DNA of 64,000 bases from an uncultured Rhizobiaceae bacterium (GCA_958296345.1 CATQIJ010000003.1:99082-163081); one strand, 5' to 3'. Shown: positions 52,410-62,997, numbered from the stretch's first letter. Notes: a model not told the origin generated them from the letters alone. Translations and numbers: made by a program.

Positions 52410-53645
52410 TCAAGTTTTGGCCTGTTCAACACTCCAAACAAATTCGTTACCTTCATCAGGTGCTGATGGCACCAAGCGTGCCAGAATTAAAGAGACAAAT
52501 GCCATTGCCGCACCAGCAAGAAACACAGCCGCAGGGTTTATTACCCAAATCAGACCAAATAATACAGGTATGAATACGGCAGCAATATGGTTGATTGTGA
52601 AGGCTACGCCAGCGGTTGGTGCAATGTCGCTTGGGTCTGCGATTTTTTGGAAGTAGGTCTTCATTGAAATTGCCATCGCAAATAGAGCGTGGTCAATGAT
52701 GTATAAGCCAACGGCCATTTCCCAAGTAGGAACGTAGGTATAGGCAATGAAGACTAAAATTAGGCCGATGTATTCAATTGTTAGAATTGTTCTTTCGCCA
52801 AACCGTACAATCCATTTTCCGATTAGAGGTGCTAAAATCATTGTGACCAATTGATTTGCAATCATGAGGCCCATGACTTCGTGAATTTCAAAGCCAAAAC
52901 GCTCTACCATCATAAAGCTTGCAAAAACCATGAAGATTTGACGACGAGCGCCGCCCATAAAGGTGAGGGCATAATAAAGCCAGTAGCGCTTTCTAAGAAT
53001 GAGTTTTTTGTGTTGAGGTGCCCCATCCTTAAAGGTTGGGAATAAAAGCCACATCATTAAAGTTGCAAGGCAGGTAAATAAGCCAGTCACCATATAGATA
53101 CCAGTGAAACTCATGGCGAACCATGCGCCTGCTATAAAGATAAATCCAAATACTGCTAATTGAGCAATAGAGCCTACCGCTAGAATTTTGCCCATCGTTG
53201 CAGGAGCAGTCTTTTTTGGTAACCATTGAAGAGAAAGTGATTGGTGCATGGTCTCATAGTAGTGAAACCCAACTGATGAAATAAAAGTTGTAATCAAAAA
53301 GCCCGTAAAGCTTGGGAATATACCTGTTACCGCTGCTGCTCCCCCTAATAGGAGTAGAGATATGTAGGCCCAAGTTTGTTCGCGACCAAGCAATAATAAA
53401 AAGACAGCTGCAAAGGAGAGAAAGCCAGGGATTTCACGAATTGATTGTTGAATCCCAATTTCTTTGCCTGTGAAGGATAATATTTCCACAGCAAAATTGT
53501 TTGTCATTGTCATCCATGCAGCAAACGCGATTTGCATGACCGCAGCCATTACCATCAATAATATTGAAGGTGTTTGCCATGGTTTTTTAGTAACTGTTGA
53601 TGCTGTTGACGCGGTAGACATTAACCACACGTACCAGCCAATCAA
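52410..53645 (-). CDS. MFS transporter
   Basis: Twelve hydrophobic segments, 411 aa. Confidence 0.85.
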   Translation of the reverse strand: MIGWYVWLMSTASTASTVTKKPWQTPSILLMVMAAVMQIAFAAWMTMTNNFAVEILSFTGKEIGIQQSIREIPGFLSFAAVFLLLLGREQTWAYISLLLLGGAAAVTGIFPSFTGFLITTFISSVGFHYYETMHQSLSLQWLPKKTAPATMGKILAVGSIAQLAVFGFIFIAGAWFAMSFTGIYMVTGLFTCLATLMMWLLFPTFKDGAPQHKKLILRKRYWLYYALTFMGGARRQIFMVFASFMMVERFGFEIHEVMGLMIANQLVTMILAPLIGKWIVRFGERTILTIEYIGLILVFIAYTYVPTWEMAVGLYIIDHALFAMAISMKTYFQKIADPSDIAPTAGVAFTINHIAAVFIPVLFGLIWVINPAAVFLAGAAMAFVSLILARLVPSAPDEGNEFVWSVEQAKT

Positions 53646-53679
53646 ACTGCCCGCAATTGAATTGTTTTACAGGACTTAA

Positions 53680-55989
53680 CTAAGCTATGTTTTGTAGCTT
53701 CATTGGCTCATATATTTCGTTCAATTCTCGAGGCCTTGTCTCAAGTTGTAAATATGCATAGGCATCATTTTTGTTGAGTGCTTTTGAAAAATAGAAGCCT
53801 TGTATGAAGTCGACTTCATATTCTTTTACCAAGAGGTCGAATTGATCTTTGGTTTCTACACCTTCGACAACTATTTTTAGTTCTAATGCTTTTCCTAAAA
53901 CTGTAATGCCCTTTAAGAGAGTTCTTGAGCGTGCGTTTTCTGTAAGATCGTCAATGAAGGACTTGTCGATTTTTAGTTTATGTAGCGGTAATTTATGCAG
54001 GTAACTCAAGCTTGAATAACCTGTTCCAAAGTCATCTAAAGAAATACGAACTCCAAGTGCGCTTATTTCTTCTAAGATAAGAATTGCATGTTCCATGTCA
54101 TATAGAATGGCTGTCTCAGTAATCTCAATTTCAAGGCGTGAAGGTTTTAAACCACTGTCTTGGAGGGCTGTCTTTACGATGTCTGTTATAGAGCCAACTC
54201 TGAATTGTACTGCAGACAAATTCACAGCCACTGATAAATCTTCTGGCCATGTTTGACAGACTTTACACGCCTCACAAAGTGTCCATTTTCCTATGTCATT
54301 GATTAACCCAAGATCTTCTGCAATTGGGATGAAATCAGCAGGTGAGATTTGTTCTGTACCATTGCGTGACCATCTTGTTAGCGCTTCAAAAACTTTTGGT
54401 TTACCAGTGCTTGTTTGGATGATTGGCTGGAAATGAAGCTCAAGGCCGTTTTGAGCTACAGCTTTTGTTAAATCTTCTTCAATTAGAACTCTTTTTTGAA
54501 GGCTGTCTTCAAGGTCAGTCGTGAAATCACGAAATGTATTTTTGCCGCCATCTTTTGCTGCATATAATGCTAAATCTGCTAATTTTAAGAGGCGGTCAAT
54601 TGATGTGCCATGTGCAGGGTACTTTGAAATTCCCATGCTCGCACCAAAGCTTACACGTTGGTTGTTGAAAATTACATCTTTGGCAATTTCTTTAACGAAC
54701 GTATCTGCTAAGTCTTGAATAGAACCCTTTAGATGTTTGTCGTTTACATAAACTACAAATTCATCGCCGCCATAACGAGCACAGATTGATTTTGCTGGCA
54801 GTAGCTGCTTTGCGCGTTCTGCAACGGTGGTCAGAATATAATCGCCGGCTTCGTGGCCTAATGTGTCGTTTATTCTTTTGAAGTCATCGAGATCAAAGAA
54901 TAATACTGAAGCAGTCTCAGTATGCCTTACCTCTTGCAGTAATGATTTTGTTTGTTGAATGAAGTGTGTTCTGTTGCAAAGCCCTGTCAACTCGTCAAAT
55001 TTTGCAAGTTGATTGATACGAGTTTGATATTCAATGCGCTGTGTTACATCTTCAATAACAAGCACACAGCCACCTTCTTCGCGAAGTTTAATTGAGAGTT
55101 CAACATATTGAGACTGAGAAAGTTTAAAAACTTTAGCCGCTGTTTTGTGATTTAGCCTTTTCATTAATGTTTCTTGTAAGATTCTCACGCGGTTAATGAG
55201 CGGTCGTTGTGTGTCAATAAGCCTAGAAATTTCATTTAACTTTTTACTGTAACAATTTATTTCATCGCCAATGCCTAAAATATGGCGAGCTGTTTTGTTG
55301 ATGATTTTGAGGCGCATTTCATCATCGAACATCATAAGACCATGCGACATGCTTTCTAAAGCTTCATTTAGCTGCCCACCAAAAGCGTCTTTTTCACAGG
55401 ATTGGCGTTCCATACTTGTAAACATTATTCGTAGCCTAGTGGAAATATCCCGGACGCTAGCAAAAAGAGGTAGGAAAAATGCACATAGAATAATACTTCT
55501 GAAGTCACCGTATGCTGGTAAACCTAATACTATAGGGACAGCCACAGCACATAATTGTAATGTTAAAATCCGGTCGCTTGTGAAGTTTCTGGAAATTAGA
55601 CTAAGTATGTTGCCCATTGTGACTGATATACAAAGTAAGTGTACAAAGGCATCATTTATTAGCGTGAAACAAAAGAAGCACCATAACCCCATTGAGAGCA
55701 TAAATGCAGTAGATAGAATTATATATTGTGCACGCCAGAATTTTATACTGGCAGAATTTTTCTCAACTAACCGTTTGTGTAATTTTATATTTCCAATATC
55801 AAATACCATGATAACTACCATGGAAATTGCAGTAACTAATATCGAAAATTCATTAGTTAAAACATAAGAAATGAATGCAGCTGAAGCCGCGCTTATTTTA
55901 GCATAGAAAAATGCCGTGTGGTCTTCATAATGCTGAAGCGCTTGTTCCGTTTTTATGTCTGTAACTGTTGATGATGCTGTTGTATTCAA
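53680..55989 (-). CDS. Multi-TM PAS-GGDEF-EAL protein
   Basis: N-terminal TMs, CARYGGDEFVVYV and FEALTRWSRNGTEQISPADF intact. Confidence 0.93.
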   Translation of the reverse strand: MNTTASSTVTDIKTEQALQHYEDHTAFFYAKISAASAAFISYVLTNEFSILVTAISMVVIMVFDIGNIKLHKRLVEKNSASIKFWRAQYIILSTAFMLSMGLWCFFCFTLINDAFVHLLCISVTMGNILSLISRNFTSDRILTLQLCAVAVPIVLGLPAYGDFRSIILCAFFLPLFASVRDISTRLRIMFTSMERQSCEKDAFGGQLNEALESMSHGLMMFDDEMRLKIINKTARHILGIGDEINCYSKKLNEISRLIDTQRPLINRVRILQETLMKRLNHKTAAKVFKLSQSQYVELSIKLREEGGCVLVIEDVTQRIEYQTRINQLAKFDELTGLCNRTHFIQQTKSLLQEVRHTETASVLFFDLDDFKRINDTLGHEAGDYILTTVAERAKQLLPAKSICARYGGDEFVVYVNDKHLKGSIQDLADTFVKEIAKDVIFNNQRVSFGASMGISKYPAHGTSIDRLLKLADLALYAAKDGGKNTFRDFTTDLEDSLQKRVLIEEDLTKAVAQNGLELHFQPIIQTSTGKPKVFEALTRWSRNGTEQISPADFIPIAEDLGLINDIGKWTLCEACKVCQTWPEDLSVAVNLSAVQFRVGSITDIVKTALQDSGLKPSRLEIEITETAILYDMEHAILILEEISALGVRISLDDFGTGYSSLSYLHKLPLHKLKIDKSFIDDLTENARSRTLLKGITVLGKALELKIVVEGVETKDQFDLLVKEYEVDFIQGFYFSKALNKNDAYAYLQLETRPRELNEIYEPMKLQNIA

Positions 55990-56152
55990 TTTTATAATCC
56001 CAATGTCATATGTTCAATTTAACTGGGACTACTTTCTAGAAAGTTTATGAATTGGGGATTTAAGAAAACAACGCATTGTTTTTGTTAAGGTGTTCTAAAG
56101 ATTTTAAGGAGTAGATTTACATATTGTTAATCTATTTTTTGGATTCGAGTGT

Positions 56153-56374
56153 ATGTTACGTATTGTCGTGCTTGGTTTTGTTGTTTCTGGCTTTCTTGGA
56201 CAAGATAAGTCTTCGTTCACGGAAAATGATTTCACAGTAGCCTCAGATGTAGATCCAATTATAGTTGGTCATTCAATTAGCGATGCACATAAACAACAAT
56301 GGAAATTAAATAACGAGAAATACAAAGAATGCGGCTTATGCGGGGAAGAAATGCAGGCGTTTCCTGCTGATTAA
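56153..56374 (+). CDS. Small hypothetical protein
   Basis: Short ORF with signal-like N-terminus; CGLC motif. Confidence 0.35.
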   Translation: MLRIVVLGFVVSGFLGQDKSSFTENDFTVASDVDPIIVGHSISDAHKQQWKLNNEKYKECGLCGEEMQAFPAD

Positions 56375-56407
56375 TTCAGTTTAGGAGTTAGGCTTAATTT
56401 TTGCGAT

Positions 56408-56989
56408 CTACAATCTTAATCCAGTGGCCTGAGTTTTTTCTGACTGCCGCTTGAGATATGTATATTCGGTTTCATTCCACTGTTTTATTTTGCCAGTCAG
56501 ATTATCCAGTACATAATCTGCGCGGTCGGTTCTGACTGTTAATACTGCATGGCCATCGCCATTAGGTTGCCTAACTACTGTTATTAGCAAGCTAGATGCT
56601 GGCCACCCACGTTGCATCAGCATATAACGTTTTAAAAGAACGTAATCTTCGCAGTCGCCAATACTTTCTGGATACATCCAGAGCTCTTCTACGCCAAAGC
56701 CTTCCATGTCTGTAACAGGTTGTATGGTGTTATTTGAGTAACTGTTAATTTCAACCATATCGCTCCATCGTTTTCTCGTTAACTCTGGAGCGGTTATGTT
56801 TCCTGTTTTTATTTGGCAATCAGAAGTGTATTGCTTGCAATATTTATAATGCCCGATTGGCTGAGATGTTAACCCTGCCAATTTCATATGAGCAGTATTT
56901 GCGGCTTGTGAGGTTGTCGCGAGAGTCAAAGCTGTAAATGCAGAAATTGTGCCCAGAACAACAAAACTATTAAATTTCTTACTAGCCAT
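56408..56989 (-). CDS. Bacterial transglutaminase-like cysteine proteinase (BTLCP, LapG-related family)
   Basis: WMYPESIGDCEDYVLLKRYMLMQRGWPASSLLITVVRQPNGDGHAVLTVRTDRADYVLDNL (C-H-D triad). Confidence 0.9.
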   Translation of the reverse strand: MASKKFNSFVVLGTISAFTALTLATTSQAANTAHMKLAGLTSQPIGHYKYCKQYTSDCQIKTGNITAPELTRKRWSDMVEINSYSNNTIQPVTDMEGFGVEELWMYPESIGDCEDYVLLKRYMLMQRGWPASSLLITVVRQPNGDGHAVLTVRTDRADYVLDNLTGKIKQWNETEYTYLKRQSEKTQATGLRL

Positions 56990-57006
56990 AATACACACTT
57001 CTTAAA

Positions 57007-57021
57007 TTAACTATTTGTTAA
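57007..57021. promoter_or_regulatory. Candidate CtrA full site TTAA-N7-TTAA
   Basis: ttaactatttgttaa. Confidence 0.5.
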
Positions 57022-57063
57022 CCTAGATTTGCGATCCAGTTTAGTCAAATTTAGTTATGTAAA

Positions 57064-57071
57064 ATGGTTAA
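57064..57071 (-). promoter_or_regulatory. Candidate CtrA half-site TTAACCAT (minus strand)
   Basis: atggttaa. Confidence 0.4.
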
Positions 57072-57243
57072 TTGTCTCCACAAGCCTTAACATATCAGGT
57101 TTTATAGCTTTTAATTATCTATGGAAATTATTTGCATAAAAATTTAATGATTTTCTTAGCAAGGAATAAAAACCTCTATGCGATAAAGTCAGCAACTGAA
57201 AATTAATTTATGTGCAATTTTTTTGCTGCAGAGGCTGAATTTT

Positions 57244-59373
57244 ATGGCGACACGAACATACAATGGAACTAGCGGTGATGATGTAATTACTGGCCGTAAT
57301 AGTTCACGTTCTCGAAACCCAGATATTATTAATGGTCTTGATGGTAATGACATTCTAGATGGCCGTGCTGGAAATGACACACTTAATGGTGGCGCAGGTA
57401 ACGATGAGTTACAGGGTGGTTCTGGCAACGATATTCTAAATGGTGGTGATGGTAATGATGTCCTAGACGGCAGTACTGGTGAAGATATACTTCGTGGTGG
57501 CGCTGGTGATGATGTTTTACGTGCGGGCTATGACAATGGTAATGGTGATGTATTTGACGGTGGCGAAGGTAATGATACTTACGCTATTCGTGGCACTTCA
57601 GTAGCTGGCTTTCCGTTTGATATTGATATTGATCTTGAAACTTCACAAGATTCATATGGTAATACCTACATTAGCATTGAAAACCTTATCGGTGGTATTC
57701 GTGATGATACGCTTAGCGGCAATGATGAAGCGAATATGCTTGATGGCGATGCTGGCAATGACACGATTAATGGCCGTGGCGGTGATGATGAGCTTTATGG
57801 TCGCTCAGGTAATGATATAATTTCTGGTGGTGATGGTGATGACATTGTCAACGCTGGTATTGGCGATGATACTGTAAATGGTGATGCTGGTAATGATCGT
57901 TTAAATGGTCGTTCTGGCGCTGATACTATTTCTGGTGGCGATGGTGATGATCGTATTGATGGCGGAGCTGGTGATGACATCCTTAATGGTGATGCGGGCG
58001 ATGATGAAATCATTGCATCTTATGGCCATGATGAAATTAACGGCGGAGAGGGCGCTGACCTTCTAAACGGTGGTGCTGGTGATGATGATATTACTGGTGG
58101 TGCTGGAAATGATGATATCCGCGGCGGTGGTGATCAAGATACAATCTCTGGCAACGAAGGCGATGACATAATTCGCGGTGACTCGGGCCATGATACCATT
58201 TTTGGCGATCAAGGTGAGGATACCCTTAATGGCGGCACTGGTAATGATGTTCTAAATGGCGGTGATGATAACGACTATCTTATTGGTAGCACTGGTAACG
58301 ATGAGCTAAACGGCGATGCTGGTGATGATATCCTATATGGCGGCACGGGCAATGATACAATAAACGGCGGTGCTGATAATGACCTTCTAAGTGGTCAGTC
58401 TGGTGATGATACTCTCAACGGTGGTGCTGGTAATGACCGTATCTCTGCAGGTTATGGTAATGATACCGTTTCTGGTGGTGAAGGTGATGACCGTATCTTC
58501 GGTGTAGAAGGTGAAAATACAATCTCTGGTGGCCTGGGTGACGATTCCATCACCGGTGGTAGTGATAAAGATATCATCGCTGGTGATGAGGGCGATGATC
58601 ACATTGTAGCTGGTGACGGAGATGATGAAATTACTGGCGGTGTTGGTAATGATTCAATTAATGCTGGTGCGGGTGATGATACTGCATCAGGTGGCGAAGG
58701 CGCAGACCGAATTACAGGTCGTGATGGAAATGACACGCTGAATGGTAATGAAGGCGAAGATAGAATTTGGGGCGGTACTGGCGCTGATACGATCTCAGGT
58801 GGTGATGATAATGATATTCTACTAGGTGAAGGTGGTGACGACACAGTCTTCGGTGGTAGCGGTAATGACCGTATTGACGGCTCTTCGGGGCATGATGATC
58901 TATTTGGTAATGATGGTGATGATCATATTACTGCAGGCACAGGCCATGATACACTTGAAGGCGGCAGCGGCAACGATATTCTTCGTGGTGATGGTGGTAA
59001 TGACACGATCTCTGGCGGTGAGGGTGATGATCGCATTCAAGGTGGTTCAGGACATGATAACTTCTCTGGCGGAGCTGGTAGTGATGATTTCCTAGGCGGT
59101 ACTGGCGTTGATACTTATTCATATTTGTTTGAGGATCTAACCGATGGAGTTAACTTCTTCACAGATAGAATTCGCGATTTTTCTTCTGTAGATGTATTTG
59201 ATTTATCCGTACTTAATCTCGATGATATCGGTGATGTTACATTCACTGATGTTGGTAGCAGAACGACTGTTTCTGTTGATATAGATGGCACAGTCTATGA
59301 TATAGCAACGCTTGATGGCTTAAATGGTTTGGATGCTCAAGCTTTGTATGATGATGGTCTAATCATTATTTGA
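57244..59373 (+). CDS. RTX-repeat calcium-binding protein, likely type I secreted
   Basis: MATRTYNGTSGDDVITGRN then near-continuous GGxGNDxI/L nonapeptides, acidic/hydrophobic C-terminus ALYDDGLIII. Confidence 0.92.
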   Translation: MATRTYNGTSGDDVITGRNSSRSRNPDIINGLDGNDILDGRAGNDTLNGGAGNDELQGGSGNDILNGGDGNDVLDGSTGEDILRGGAGDDVLRAGYDNGNGDVFDGGEGNDTYAIRGTSVAGFPFDIDIDLETSQDSYGNTYISIENLIGGIRDDTLSGNDEANMLDGDAGNDTINGRGGDDELYGRSGNDIISGGDGDDIVNAGIGDDTVNGDAGNDRLNGRSGADTISGGDGDDRIDGGAGDDILNGDAGDDEIIASYGHDEINGGEGADLLNGGAGDDDITGGAGNDDIRGGGDQDTISGNEGDDIIRGDSGHDTIFGDQGEDTLNGGTGNDVLNGGDDNDYLIGSTGNDELNGDAGDDILYGGTGNDTINGGADNDLLSGQSGDDTLNGGAGNDRISAGYGNDTVSGGEGDDRIFGVEGENTISGGLGDDSITGGSDKDIIAGDEGDDHIVAGDGDDEITGGVGNDSINAGAGDDTASGGEGADRITGRDGNDTLNGNEGEDRIWGGTGADTISGGDDNDILLGEGGDDTVFGGSGNDRIDGSSGHDDLFGNDGDDHITAGTGHDTLEGGSGNDILRGDGGNDTISGGEGDDRIQGGSGHDNFSGGAGSDDFLGGTGVDTYSYLFEDLTDGVNFFTDRIRDFSSVDVFDLSVLNLDDIGDVTFTDVGSRTTVSVDIDGTVYDIATLDGLNGLDAQALYDDGLIII

Positions 59374-60256
59374 TCAAGCTAAAATGATTTCTTTTAAAGG
59401 CGTTCTTTTGAACGCCTTTTTTTGTTGCTGAAGTGGTGTTCCTGTTTGGTTTTTTTTCTATATCAGGTAAAACATCATGACTTGGCCAAATGCCAGTTTT
59501 TATGGTTTGCATATATCCATTGTTTAACGAAGCTGATGCCATCGCAGATTGGGCCTGGATGAAATCATATTCAAGACTATGTGTTTCAATAAATATTTGA
59601 TTATGCAGATTTCTAATCGTTGCATACCAGACTCTTGATGTTCCATCATTTGCTGGCATTCCACTTGCTCTAGAGTTTAGCCAAGGTTTTTTGTTGGCTG
59701 AGCCAATGAATGGAATTCCAGAGTGCCCTACAATGTAACCGTCTACTTTATTACATGTTTCTGTGTGTTTAAGGCTTGATGGGAATATGAACTGATTAAT
59801 TGAACATGGTGTTGCGTGGGTTGCTAAAAAATTGTGATCGCCAATTTGAGCAAATATTTGTTTCGGTAGTTTGCCCATCCATCTTGCTGTTTCATTATCA
59901 ATTTTTGAAAGGCAAAAATTGTACCATTGATTTGAGAGTATGCTGCATTCACTACCTTCTTCAAATCCGCAACCACAATTGTTTGCGCCATTTGCAATTG
60001 CTTCTTCGCAATTGCCCATGATGATGTGATCTACTTTGGATTTAATAAGCTGCACAGTTTCAACAGGATTTGCACAGTAGGCAATCATGTCACCAGTGAA
60101 GATTATTTCCGATTTGTGAAATCCTAATTCAGCTGCTTTTCTTAATATAACTTGGGTCGCTTGTAAGTTGCTGTAAGCGCCGCCAAATACAAAAGCTTTT
60201 TCGTTGAGTGCAATCTTTTTTGGAGGCTGATTTGATGTCATGGCTTGGCGATACAT
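59366..60256 (-). CDS. Metallophosphoesterase (calcineurin-like)
   Basis: FTGDMIAYCANPVETV, IIMGNCEEAIA, FLATHATP, DGYIVGHSGIPF. Confidence 0.85.
   Translation of the reverse strand: MYRQAMTSNQPPKKIALNEKAFVFGGAYSNLQATQVILRKAAELGFHKSEIIFTGDMIAYCANPVETVQLIKSKVDHIIMGNCEEAIANGANNCGCGFEEGSECSILSNQWYNFCLSKIDNETARWMGKLPKQIFAQIGDHNFLATHATPCSINQFIFPSSLKHTETCNKVDGYIVGHSGIPFIGSANKKPWLNSRASGMPANDGTSRVWYATIRNLHNQIFIETHSLEYDFIQAQSAMASASLNNGYMQTIKTGIWPSHDVLPDIEKKPNRNTTSATKKGVQKNAFKRNHFSLIK
59396..59424. terminator. Rho-independent terminator after RTX gene, inside 3' end of convergent gene
   Basis: aaaggcgttc-tttt-gaacgccttttttt. Confidence 0.88.
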
Positions 60257-60332
60257 CTCTTTTTTATAAACGGCAATGTAAGTTTTGAAATCTTGGCTTG
60301 CGGTTCAGTAAAATTTGCGTCAGTAAGCTGTT

Positions 60333-61142
60333 ATGTCAGCAGGTACAAATAGAACACGTGAACTTATTACAGGTGGGCCAGTTATAATTCTGGTTGAGCC
60401 TCAATTAGGTGAGAACATCGGGATGGTTGCTCGGGCTATGGCTAACTTTGGCTTGAGCGAGCTTCGTCTTGTAAACCCCAGAGATGGATGGCCGAGCGAA
60501 AAGGCGAGGGCAGTCGCTGCTAAGGCTGATCATGTGATTGATGGGGTGAAGGTTTTTTCTTCGCTTGAAGAAGCTGTTGCAGATCTTAATCGCTTGCTTG
60601 CGACCACAGCTCGTCAACGTGATATGCTAAAACCTGTTTTAGCGCCTGATACTGCTGCTAATCTTGTTAAAGAGCGCATGGCGATAAATGAAAAAGTAGG
60701 TATCCTGTTCGGCCGTGAGCGCTGGGGACTTGAAAATGATGAAGTTGTCCTTGCTGATGAGATTATTACGTTCCCGGTCAATCCAGCCTTTGCTTCGCTT
60801 AATATAGCGCAAGCAGTTTTATTAATGTCTTACGAATGGATGCGAACTTCTGTAGATGAGGGGGAAACACGTTTTGAAACTCCAGAGCGTGTGCCAGCTT
60901 CTAGAGGAGATTTGGTAAGTTTATTGGACCATCTTGAAGAAGCGCTTGATGAGGCCAAATATTTTTACCCGCCAGAAAAGCGTGAGATAAAAAGTCTTAA
61001 CCTGCGTAATATTTTTACTCATGCGGGGCTTCAAGAGCAAGAAATTCAAACGCTTCATGGTGTTGTTGCTGCATTGGAACGGCGTTGGATGCGTCCTCGT
61101 GGAGCAAAACCAGGTGATGAGCGTAATACAGAAGAAGAATAA
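60333..61142 (+). CDS. TrmJ-like tRNA/rRNA methyltransferase (SPOUT)
   Basis: IILVEPQLGENIGMVARAMANFGLSELRLVNPRDGWPSEKARAVA; GILFGRERWGLENDEV; SLNIAQAVLLMSYEW. Confidence 0.93.
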   Translation: MSAGTNRTRELITGGPVIILVEPQLGENIGMVARAMANFGLSELRLVNPRDGWPSEKARAVAAKADHVIDGVKVFSSLEEAVADLNRLLATTARQRDMLKPVLAPDTAANLVKERMAINEKVGILFGRERWGLENDEVVLADEIITFPVNPAFASLNIAQAVLLMSYEWMRTSVDEGETRFETPERVPASRGDLVSLLDHLEEALDEAKYFYPPEKREIKSLNLRNIFTHAGLQEQEIQTLHGVVAALERRWMRPRGAKPGDERNTEEE

Positions 61143-61158
61143 GCTCGTGTTGCAAAAC

Positions 61159-61983
61159 ATGACGTATTACGGCATGAAATCAACTCTATTGAAACAAAGA
61201 CAGGGGATTGTTATCAAAACTTGGGTCAACAATTTTGTTGGGTTTTTCACGTTAATCGGAAACCGTAAAACGACAGAAACACACGGCCTGTTACCAAGTA
61301 GCTATGTTATTTGTACAATTGCCTTGTGTGTTATTATTCCTGTTACATTTGCGCACTTTTTTGCTGATCTGCTTTATATGGAATGGTTCAAAGTCAATAA
61401 TACAGATGATCCAACAAGCATTTATACAAAAACAACAGATCTTGCACAGGTAGACTGGTACTTGATCTCAGCTGGTGTTGTGATGTTATTAATCTCGTTT
61501 GTTAAATTAAAGCCAAAATCTAATATTGAACTGGTGAAATGGCATCATTGGTTTACGGGTGTGTATTTCATTTTTACCTCAATTGCTTTCAGCGGTTTGA
61601 TAACGTTGCTTCTTAAAAATATTTTTGGACGCGTTCGACCTAATTTTTATGATGGTATCAACCTTTGGCAGTCTTTTCCTTTTCAAGGAGAGTATGACTT
61701 TTTGAGTTTTCCGTCTGGTCATTCAACGACCGCTGGTGCAATTGCTATGATAATCTATTTATTTGCCCCTAAGGTTACACCGATTGCCATTCTTTTTGCT
61801 GTTTGGATTGCTATTTCGCGTTTGGGAGTAGGGGCGCATTACCCTGCAGACGTAATTGCTGGACTTGCGGTTGGCGCTATATTTACTTGGGTTTATGCAC
61901 GTTCTTTTGCGCGTAAAAGATTGTTATTTTGCTTTGATAGCAAAGGAAAGTTGGCATTTCGTAAGCCGTACTGTTCCTGTTGA
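61159..61983 (+). CDS. PAP2 family phosphatase
   Basis: KNIFGRVRP, FPSGHSTTAGAIA, SRLGVGAHYPADVIAG. Confidence 0.92.
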   Translation: MTYYGMKSTLLKQRQGIVIKTWVNNFVGFFTLIGNRKTTETHGLLPSSYVICTIALCVIIPVTFAHFFADLLYMEWFKVNNTDDPTSIYTKTTDLAQVDWYLISAGVVMLLISFVKLKPKSNIELVKWHHWFTGVYFIFTSIAFSGLITLLLKNIFGRVRPNFYDGINLWQSFPFQGEYDFLSFPSGHSTTAGAIAMIIYLFAPKVTPIAILFAVWIAISRLGVGAHYPADVIAGLAVGAIFTWVYARSFARKRLLFCFDSKGKLAFRKPYCSC

Positions 61984-62040
61984 GTTCCAAACACGTTATT
62001 GATTGATTCTCAATTTCAATTGGTATTGTTATTATATTTT

Positions 62041-62829
62041 ATGACTATTCTTGTTTTTGACTCTGGTATTGGCGGTCTTACAGTGCTTCGTGAAGCACGG
62101 GTAATGATGGCTGATCGTAAGTTTGTCTATGTGGCTGATGATGCAGCTTTTCCCTATGGCGATTGGGAAGAAAGTGCGCTTTGCGAGCGTATGGTGAAAT
62201 TATTTGGTGAGCTATTTGAGCGATGGAAGCCTGAAATTTGCGTTATTGCTTGTAATACAGCATCTACGATAGGAATTGCTGCGTTACGTGAAGCTTATCC
62301 TGATCAACAGTTTGTGGGAACCGTTCCCGCAATTAAACCGGCAGCCGAACGCACAAGTTCTGGACTCGTTTCTGTTTTAGCAACGCCAGGCACTGTTAAG
62401 CGTCAATATACACGTGATTTGATAGAGCAATACGCCAGTAAGTGCCATGTTACGCTTATTGGGAGCACAAAATTAGCTGCGTTAGCAGAAACTTACATGC
62501 GTGGTGGTTTTACGGATGAAGAGGCTGTAAAAGAAGAAATAATGCCTTGTTTTGTGGGGGATGGGATTCGGCGTACAGATATTGTTGTACTCGCGTGTAC
62601 ACACTATCCATTTTTAGCTAATCGAATGCGTAAAATGGCTCCTTGGCCTGTTGATTGGATTGATACTTCTGAAGCAATTGCGCGACGAGCGTATAACCTA
62701 TTAAGTGCAGAAAACTTGCCTAATAGTGAAGCTTTTGAGCAGGCGGAAGATGTTGCTCTATTTACAAGTGGGGCATTAAAGCCTGAAACCGTTCGGCTCT
62801 TAGCTGGCTTTGGTCTTAAACCCGCATAA
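62041..62829 (+). CDS. murI: Glutamate racemase
   Basis: [36 protein letters not shown]. Confidence 0.95.
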   Translation: MTILVFDSGIGGLTVLREARVMMADRKFVYVADDAAFPYGDWEESALCERMVKLFGELFERWKPEICVIACNTASTIGIAALREAYPDQQFVGTVPAIKPAAERTSSGLVSVLATPGTVKRQYTRDLIEQYASKCHVTLIGSTKLAALAETYMRGGFTDEEAVKEEIMPCFVGDGIRRTDIVVLACTHYPFLANRMRKMAPWPVDWIDTSEAIARRAYNLLSAENLPNSEAFEQAEDVALFTSGALKPETVRLLAGFGLKPA

Positions 62830-62843
62830 ATTTTATATAATCC

Positions 62844-62872
62844 TTGACTTTAGGCTGTGAAATATACTATCT
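62844..62872 (+). promoter_or_regulatory. Sigma70-type promoter for rpsD
   Basis: cTTGACt-N17-CTATCT, close to alphaproteobacterial CTTGAC/CTATAT consensus. Confidence 0.65.
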
Positions 62873-62997
62873 CACACGAGTTATTGGACATTCGTGTTTG
62901 ATGACGCCCGACGTATCCCGTGACTGCTTCACAAAACGTGCGTGAGACTGTCTGTCGGCAAGGCTAAACTGCTTTGCAGAGGAGGGTACGTTTCCTT

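Noticed and set aside
57189-59122. CRISPR-like short regular DNA repeats and shadow ORFs in the second RTX gene
   Set aside because: Periodicity is 27 nt in coding frame and degenerate, i.e. RTX nonapeptides, with no constant repeat/variable spacer structure.
56408-59373. A direct LapG-LapA orthologous pair
   Set aside because: The RTX protein begins immediately with repeats (MATRTYNGTSGDDVITG) and lacks a LapA-like N-terminal retention module with a di-alanine cleavage site; kept only as a looser hypothesis.
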